DNA from: Lactifluus volemus
Taxonomy: Eukaryota; Basidiomycota; Agaricomycetes; Russulales; Russulaceae
Direction of reading: 5' to 3'
Assembly: GCA_022376515.1 (NCBI GenBank)
Contig: WTXI01000075.1
Span: 100,378 to 164,377, forward strand
Length of the DNA stretch: 64,000 bases
Notes under the pieces: model-generated
Seen by the model: only the letters and a program-made list of their open reading frames with translations
Database searches by the model: none
Told to the model about the DNA's origin: nothing
Shown here: piece after piece, positions 57,601-64,000 of the stretch
Position numbering within the stretch: position 1 is the first letter of the stretch
Layout of the letters: every line of letters starts with the position of its first letter
Translations under genes and position numbers: made by a program

Positions 57601-58700
57601 GTAACTTCTTGAAGCCCCCATTGTTTGATACTCTTCGTTCTGCTGCATTACGCGGACCAGTCATCATCATCAACCATTGCAAGCGTTTCCGCTCCGACAT
57701 CCTGATCCTGTTCTACGACTCTCCTCCCTCCCTTATCACTACAGCCGATGACTTCCATGACCGCACACTCCAGTTGGGTGATCGCCTGGTGAAGGATAGA
57801 AAGAAATACAGCCTTGAGTCAAAGCAGTATCAAAAGGCACTCCGCTCCGTACTCAAGGATCTCTATGAACTTGTCGGCAGGCCAGTCGTCGAGGAGTTCC
57901 GAAAGATGAAGATAGAAGAACAATCTCGAGTATGGTGGTGTCCGACATCTGTGTTTTGTCATCTTCCCCTTCACGCGATGGGGCCAATCCCTTCTGATGA
58001 TGGAGTCAAGCGCTATTTCTCAGACCTATACATTTCCTCATACACTCCAACACTATCCGCACTCATAGAATCACGGAAATCCGCTAGCGGCCTCGGGGGA
58101 CAATCGTCGAGCAAGCCTTCAATACTGCTTGTGGCTCAACCAGAGTCTCTGCGATACGCGATCCCAGAGATCTGGACAATACAGCGTCTTGATGCGACAG
58201 TCACGTCCCTTATCTCAAAAAAGGCGACACCTCGTAGCGTGGTCGAGAGTCTCAGGAATCACCAGTTCTCCCACTTTGTGTGCCACGGAAATCTAGAACG
58301 AGGGAAGCCACTCGATGCATCCCTCCGGCTGTATGGGGGCGAGCCGCTTACTCTACTCGATATTGTGCGCTCTCGACTTCCCTCAGCTGAATTTGCGTTC
58401 CTTTCAGCTTGTCACACTGCTGAGCTGACTGAGGAGAGCATTGATGACGAGGCACTCCACCTTACTGCAGCAATGCAATATTGTGGATTTCGGAGTGTTG
58501 TTGGGACAATGTGGGCGACGATGGATCAAGGTGGAGAAACTCTAATTCAAGATTTCTACAAGATTCTGCTGTCAAGCGATGAGCCAGGAGTACCGTATCA
58601 TGAGAGATCGGCTCGAGCACTTCGGGATGCAGTGAGGAATCTGCGGAGAGAAGGAGCATCGTTGGAGCGATGGGTGAATTATGTGCATTATGGCGCATGA
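54604..58700 (+). CDS. TPR-CHAT protein A6, interrupted by a solo LTR
   Basis: Exon 1 is 54604-54619; a 75-nt intron ends at 54694. Exon 2 is A-type up to 55712, where a 901-bp LTR lies between two copies of CGAC; from 56618 the same reading frame resumes to TGA 58700. Apart from the LTR no lesion is seen, and the CHAT His (58284-58286) and Cys (58410-58412) remain. Read straight through, translation stops at 55785 (about 380 residues, TPR part only). If the LTR is spliced from GTAAGG at 55714 to CAG at 56603, the frame is kept with five extra codons, giving about 1043 residues. It may be a pseudogene or a rescued gene; transcripts would decide. Confidence 0.65.
55713..56613 (+). mobile_element. 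Solo LTR, 901 bp, inside CHAT gene A6
   Basis: Starts TGTAAGG, ends GTACGTTCA, with 4-bp duplication CGAC (55709-55712, 56614-56617). The five other CHAT genes show the empty site. TATA box ACATATATAAAGG at 56307-56319, so it is in the sense direction of A6. The first 17 bases contain a perfect 7-bp inverted repeat (GTAAGGT..ACCTTAC). Confidence 0.88.
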
Positions 58701-59134
58701 TTAGGAGTATCTGTAAGTCATTGAATTCTGTTTGTGCGTGGTATACGAACATTGAACGCAGAATGAAATAGTGCAAGGACAGCCCTGTCGCTGCCTTCAT
58801 AACCACGTTCTCGTCTTTTTTTCGTTCGCGTCGTTCCGTTTTCTCTCATCCAATTCCCATCATCGTCAAACCCCTGGACCACCCGCCACATCTCTCGCTC
58901 TGTTGTGTGCACTACATTGTCACCTCAGATTTAACCCCGGGCTCAGTTGCAGTTGTTCCCGGACAGACTGCTACTGTGGCTGTCGCATTCATAGCAGGGT
59001 GGGGCGACAGCACATAGTGCACAGCGGACGGATATTTGATGGTACTATACCTCTCTCGCCAAATTGCTACATAGTTGAACAGCCTCCATATATTCTATAT
59101 ACAATGTCGGATAAGTGAGGAACGATAATGTATA
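58701..59134. other. A6 3' flank, no gene seen
   Basis: Conserved 3' flank of A-type genes, including the GTAAGT just after the stop and the CTCAGTTGCAGTTG segment. Equivalent stretches are 17886-18362, 26715-27183 and 35490-35923. Nothing coding seen. Confidence 0.5.
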
Positions 59135-59689
59135 ACCTCGCAACTGCAGAACGACAACAAACAGCGTAATCTCGGTTCCGGCGACGACAAACGCGACGAC
59201 AGCAACAGTGTTTCCATCCGTCACGAATGGTCGCCCATATGATTGCTTGTGCTCCTGACCGACAGTGGGGATCTCCAATAAACTCAGCGTGTCGTCAGCA
59301 TCGTCCGTGTCTGCTATGTCGTATCGTTCGTAGCGTGCGCGGAGAGTGCGCAGACGCACAAAAGAAAGGCAAGAACGGCATATACTATGCCGACTACAAC
59401 CATGACGGAAATGTTACGTGCAATGAATGATTGTGACATGACCGGAGTAAACAAAAATGAGATGAGAAAAGACGCACCGCGATAGAAAAGGTGGTCAAAG
59501 AGTCTGAGCACTGTCAGAGAAAACCCCAAGTTTCCGAGTGCGGTTCGCATATACGCGCCATTGTAAGGGCGTTGGCTTGCGCGTCATTCGGTGAGTTGGT
59601 CTACGTCTTCGACAAGATAGGAGTGCGTACGGTGGCCTCTTCGAGACTTTGAGAGACAAGCTGAGATGCAAGAAAGGTTCTGAACTCAC
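59135..59689 (-). pseudogene. DUF202-like copy 5, broken
   Basis: Shares with copy 4 the frameshift after the second helix and the lost stop. Differs from copy 4 by a handful of substitutions. Convergent with A6. Confidence 0.58.
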
Positions 59690-59939
59690 AGAGCCCGACT
59701 GTGAAGCGCGTGAAGCGAGGGATGGGCGGCTATTAGCTAAGCGGAGTCGCTACTGCCGGAAACCGAGTGACGGCCCACTGGCAGTTGTCGCGCACCGTAC
59801 GTTTTTCTTGCCTTCGTCGCTGTCTCGCTTTCGACTTGGACGCGTTATCTAAGAGCTGGTGAGAATCATCGCTCTCTCAAAATGTACCGGAGACGTTTTC
59901 CTGGTCCCAAAAGACCCTTAAGGGTCACCTAGTAGTCTA

Positions 59940-60604
59940 AGCTCACATTTCATAACATTTTCTCAGGTCGACATACCATTATGTCGGTGCAACTGCAGTC
60001 GCAGGTGCGCCCGTTATTGTCTCGTTGACTTGGCATAGACCACTGAACGCATGCCAGCGCGTCGGTCTTTGCCCTTATCCACCACAAATGCAGCCATCAC
60101 TCGCGACACGGAGCATATAACTCTTCTCAAAACAGACTGATACTGCACCCCCTGCGGCTGCGCCACCGTCCACCGTCCCCTCCCAACCTGTTGCTGTCCC
60201 GGCAGACGCTACCGCTCAAGTTTCTTTTTTTCGACAGGCGGAAATCCTTGACACAGCTGCAGCGCTTGCGCCGCTCCAATACGGTGACCTCGCGGTTCTC
60301 GGGCTTGCCGGATGGTCACCTGCTAGTCTGTCCTCATGGATGCTCGAGCTCGTCAACGACTCCAGCCTCCTTCCCTGAATCCACACGATTGTCGCGGGAA
60401 CATTCCTCTCCTGTCTGTTGTTCCTTCCCTTCTCAATCAAACAGCTTCGCAACTCCGCCGCTGTCGCGCCGTACCAGCCAGCTGCTTGAACTCAAGAACG
60501 AGTTCAACCGAGCGTATGAGGCCGGGGACAAGCTCGCCGTGGAGCGAATCGCCTCCAAGCAGCGTAGCTTGTACGAGGGGTCGGGCATAAGCAAGCTTAT
60601 TTGA
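59940..60604 (+). pseudogene. OXA1-like 5' fragment, copy 5
   Basis: The first exon-like part with the ATG is deleted (GTCACCTAGTAGTCTAAGCTCAC). The remainder, with the TGA-for-Trp lesion and the frame slip, is as in the other copies and ends SGISKLI. Confidence 0.58.
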
Positions 60605-60984
60605 TCTTTGTGACGGCAAATTGGGACCGAGAAACGTGAGTCATGGTTTCAGTTCGAACTTTTCGAACCATTCTGTGTCACCTAAGACAAGGTCTTTTGC
60701 TCATCCTTACAGTCTGCCTTTCTGAGATTGGGTATCAAATTGACCTTTCGTCGTTACCTCGCTTTCATCCTCGGCAAATTGCTCACTGGCAGATCCCTGG
60801 CAACGTCAAGATACGACCACTTCAAAATCTCTACGTCGTACGGATAGCTGGACCAATCCTTCCTTCACTTGACGGAAGCACTACTATTGCCGAGGACCAG
60901 ATCTACCCTACTGGCACTTCGTCTTGCCTTATGCTCACTGATTTCATTCCTTTTCGCTGGGACAGATTCAAACAGCTCAAGTAA
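60605..60984 (+). pseudogene. Mini CHAT B5, N-terminal stub
   Basis: Exon-1 relic, intron and about 75 codons of the type-B N-terminus up to RWDRFKQL. One TAG interrupts it (GGATAGCTG for GGACAGCTG, about 60842). It then joins an LRR-like minus-strand remnant instead of continuing to the shared deletion. Confidence 0.7.
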
Positions 60985-61950
60985 TGTGGAGGCATTTGGT
61001 GGGGAGGTACACGTGCTGGAGATTGACCTTACAGAAGCGTGCAGGGATTGTTGGTGTTTGTTACAGTGTTATGCTCGAAACCCTCTACCTGAATGCCTCG
61101 AGTTGCACCGCTATCGTCATCATCGAGTTCGATTGGATTGAGGATGATGTGGTCGCATATGCGTTGCCGTATGTTCACAATATGCTGGGACGTGGCCCGG
61201 GTACGCTTTGCGTCGATAAGAGTGATGTTGGCCACGGGGAGTGGAGGGCTGTTGGGGACAGTTTAATGAGGGATGTCCAGCGCTGCGTGAGGTTGTGCTC
61301 TAAGTGCAAGTCGTGCACGTCATCGTGCAGAGCCCAGAGTACCACGTTTCGTGAGCACATTGTCATCGGGAGGGGAGTTACTTTCACGTTCCCTTCAAAC
61401 TTGACCCTGACTGTGCCTCTAAGATGATACCCTGTTGTCGTTAAACTTGCGATTTCATATACCCGGTACAAGATGTACTGCCCTGAGATCCCGCCGAATC
61501 AACAAGTAATATATCTCCTGTGTGTAACGATTCTGTGGTCTGACGTCCCCAGAAGAAGATCAAAAGTAAAGAGCGAACCGACACCCATTTGTGAGCGGGC
61601 GCTGAGACAGAATGCCAGGAAACTCCCGTGAAGTTGTATGGGCAATCCAGAAAGGACATTGATAAATACCTTCACGTTTTTAGTCATTTACGTTTTCCAA
61701 AGTTATTGAAACGGCCGTACTATTGGCAGCTGGCTCGGAGCGCTGAGCCAAGAGGTCAGCGCGTCCGGATCGGCACGTGGAGGACTGTTGGAGAATCTGT
61801 GGGACGGTTTAATGAGTGCCGTCCAGCGCTGCGTGAGGTTGTGCTCTACATGCAAGTCAAGTCATGTACGTCATTGCGCAGAGCCTAGAGTACCACGTTT
61901 CGTGAGGACGTGTCATCGGGAGGGGACTTACTCCTAGACCTGACTGTGTT
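60985..61950 (-). pseudogene. LRR-like gene remnants, diverged pair
   Basis: The minus-strand frames at 61029-61235 (NITLIDAKRTRATSQHIVNI, then acidic IELDDDDS) and 61175-61471 are diverged relatives of the spacer LRR-like block. A second partial copy of about 190 bp follows at about 61750-61945. Neither forms a complete gene. Identity of the parent gene is uncertain. Confidence 0.35.
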
Positions 61951-62001
61951 TTGTCTCCTGTATTCTGTGGTCGCCAGCCGCATCAGGAAGATCACACTTT
62001 T

Positions 62002-62061
62002 CTTGTCACGACTTGTACAAGCTTGTACAAGCTTGTACAAGCTTGTACAAGTCGTGACAAG
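62002..62061. repeat. 60-bp perfect palindrome of TTGTACAAGC units
   Basis: Starts CTTGTCACGACTTGTACAAG and is its own reverse complement across 60 bp. The centre is four tandem TTGTACAAGC-type units. The next 115 bp is rich in GACAAG/ACAAG words (at least eight). It could be the tip or sub-terminal region of a DNA transposon, or a cruciform-forming site. Confidence 0.85.
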
Positions 62062-62284
62062 TCCAAAAAGTTGGCAAGCCACAAGCTCGACAAGCAACGT
62101 CGAAATTTTGACAAGTCCAGACATTTTTTGTTTGAACAAGACTGACAAGGCTGACAAGTAGACAAGCCAGCAAGTGTGAAGATATAACACTGCACTGTAG
62201 CACGTTTCCATTGAACCTAGTGTACTGGTAGTAGTGCTGGGAGCCTGGGGGGACTACATTCAAATCCACGACTAAATACGCAAA

Positions 62285-62515
62285 GGAGGGGGGAGGGGGG
62301 GGTATAAATGAACAGAAAACCAGGCATTGAACGCTGGGAGGACTATAACCAAATCAGCGAGTATGTGTGCGAATTTGGGGGGTATAAATGGACGGAAAAC
62401 AGGGAAAAGATAGGAGCAAGTTCAAACGCGCAAAGGGGTACAACCATATAAGTGAATGGAACACGAAAAGACAGGGATGAAAGACAGGGGTGAACACGAA
62501 AAGACAGGGGTGGGC
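62285..62515. repeat. G-run and GGTATAAATG repeats
   Basis: GG-A-GGGGGG-A-GGGGGGGG at 62285-62302 abuts GTATAAATGAACAGAAAAC. A second G-run with GGTATAAATGGACGGAAAAC follows 80 bp on (62381). Then come short tandem copies of GAACACGAAAAGACAGG (about 62459-62515). No coding sequence; function unknown. Confidence 0.5.
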
Positions 62516-62685
62516 TCAAATGCCCAACCATCGAAACGTCTCCGAACCCGGACCTGCGAGGGGGTATCAACATATGGAGCTGCTTGGCCTGGGACTCAGA
62601 GAACAGTGCCGGAAATCTAAAAAATGAGAACTAGTAAAGGTTGCGATCCAAGCGACGTATATGAATACCTTACCACTGGCATTGG

Positions 62686-63945
62686 CTAATCAGATCCGGG
62701 TTCATCAGCAGAAACAATTGGACTGCTCGGCTCATGGAGGATTCGGCGTTTTCGCTCCATTGAAGGTGCCTCAACACGAATGTCTTGATCTTGCTGGAAT
62801 TGGGCTCCACAGCTTTCCAAGATCCGCATCCAGCGTCTCTTAGAAAGCCCCTCGGCGGACGCGATGTAATCGTCAATCATACCACCCATTTTCTCGCGCG
62901 TGTAGTTTCCTATGTCCTCCTGCTTGCCGGTCTTATACATTAGGAATGCGCGCTCGACCTAATTATTTCGGTTAGCATAAGCACGGGGGTATGGGTAAAC
63001 ACTCACGCCGCCAGCAGCCATACCAAGGGCCCCCTTTGGATAGCCGAAATCGAAGCATGAGCCCTTGCACCATTTGATAAACGACGTGAGCACAGATATC
63101 ACGAAGGTGACTGGAATATTTCTCGGGGTTTCTAGATCACGAAATGGTCAGGGCACAAGGGAAATATGTACGAGGCGTCATGATAGACATACGATGTAAT
63201 AATCGAGTCTTCCGGGTAAGTGCAATCAACAGGGGTGGGTACTTTCCAGATCCCTGGCCCGTTGTGCCGTGTGGCCCATGAAGCATATTTAGCGATCGCG
63301 ACGTGATTCCCTGCAAATTCCGGGGAATTAAAATGAGTAGCGACAACCTTAATCGCTTGACGGCGAAGTAGGCGCGCTTGTCATTGATGCGATTCTTGCC
63401 TGTAGTACCAATGTCAGCAGCTACAGTAAACTTGAATGGAACGGAGTTGAAGGAAAATAAATACACACCATGTTGTAGATCTTGTCATTCAGTTGAACTT
63501 TGTATCCTGACTGAGGGTACACAATGTCAATGAGCATCTGGATTGTTTGAACCTCATCGGATCCGGGCTCAGATAGTTCCCAAGGCTTATTAAGAGATCC
63601 AAGGTAGGCATAGAGCGTTGGTAGGAACCTAGTGACCCAAGCAGAACGAGCAAATTTAGGAAGAAATTGACTTGCGTCCGAGTCTCCCGGCGAGCCAGAG
63701 GTCGACGGAGACCCAACATCTCCAGTGGGGGCCACGACTTGGACGGAGGTTTTCAAATTACCTTTCAGGCTCAAAGTACGATGAATGCCCCGGGCCTTTG
63801 CCGGCAGTGGCTTTGCTTGTTCAGCAGCAGTGGAACCTGCTGGTTTCGAGCTAAAAGCGAGGACGGGCCTGGGTTTCGGACGCTTTGATGCTGGGACTGT
63901 GACTTTATCATCGCTATCATCGCCGGCGTCGCAGATGAGAACGGT
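62686..63945 (-). pseudogene. DUF6532-like gene, frame-broken, 5' end outside window
   Basis: Leftward exons fit 63945-63469, 63399-63193, 63131-63007 and 62958-62686, with GT-AG introns of 69, 61 and 48 nt between them and an acceptor at 63946. Readable segments include WVTRFLPTLYAYLGSLNKPW, YASWATRHNGPGIWKVPTP and MYKTGKQEDIGNYTREKMGG, which recall the DUF6532 family expanded in mushroom-forming fungi, often near transposons and of unknown function. The exons do not join in one frame: a base is missing near 63350 (GTCAAGCGATTAAG) and the first acceptor is out of phase. Probably a decayed copy, or the model is imperfect. Outside the CHAT array. Confidence 0.5.
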
Positions 63946-64000
63946 CTGACAAATTTGGTCAAGTGATGTTCATGGCAATATCCAAAGAGGGAACAATGAC

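Overview
The window looks like nuclear DNA of a filamentous basidiomycete, probably an agaricomycete. Short GT-AG introns of 48-90 nt interrupt the genes, the repeats are LTR retrotransposons including a Tf1/sushi-type chromovirus with a C-terminal chromodomain, and the recognisable proteins (TPR-CHAT proteases, a DUF6532-like protein) are families expanded in mushrooms. Nothing points to a prokaryote. All of this is read from sequence and remembered family motifs; no search was run.

Most of the window (about 1-61 kb) is one degenerate tandem array. Its unit, in order, is: a long TPR-CHAT gene of type A (+); a small DUF202-like membrane-protein gene (-), convergent with it; a 5' fragment of a mitochondrial OXA1-like gene (+), divergent from DUF202; a 'mini' type-B CHAT remnant with a large internal deletion (+); and a 2.4-2.9 kb spacer with four conserved gene-like blocks. 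A-type genes start at 5385, 14675, 23524, 32279, 52262 and 54604. After subtracting later retroelement insertions, the four complete units measure 8824, 8849, 8755 and 8900 bp. A full-length type-B gene (2-3019, cut by the window edge) opens the array. The fifth unit has collapsed to 2.3 kb by a deletion of about 6.5 kb, and the sixth carries an LTR inside its CHAT gene.

Five CHAT genes look intact (B0, A1-A4). All, and also A6, keep the His/Cys pair expected of a CHAT peptidase. The TPR half differs strongly between copies while the protease half is almost uniform, as expected of a sensor/effector family. Four of five DUF202 copies and all OXA1 copies are broken, so the amplified cargo that stays alive is the CHAT gene.

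Retroelements: one young full-length Ty3/gypsy chromovirus (41447-50641, 576-bp LTRs with two differences, 5-bp target duplication, self-priming PBS, gag, pol, an extra overlapping 381-codon frame and a broken frame upstream of gag), and four solo LTRs (8967-9427, 39269-40272, 50644-51516, 55713-56613). Each insertion in the array has an uninterrupted paralogous site elsewhere in the window, which fixes its ends to the base. The solo LTR at 50644-51516 carries a phased array of TGA(C/G)TCA sites upstream of a TATA box. The one at 55713-56613 could be spliced out in frame.

The right end (62-64 kb) leaves the array. It holds a 60-bp perfect palindrome, G-rich repeats and a minus-strand DUF6532-like gene that looks frame-broken and runs off the window.
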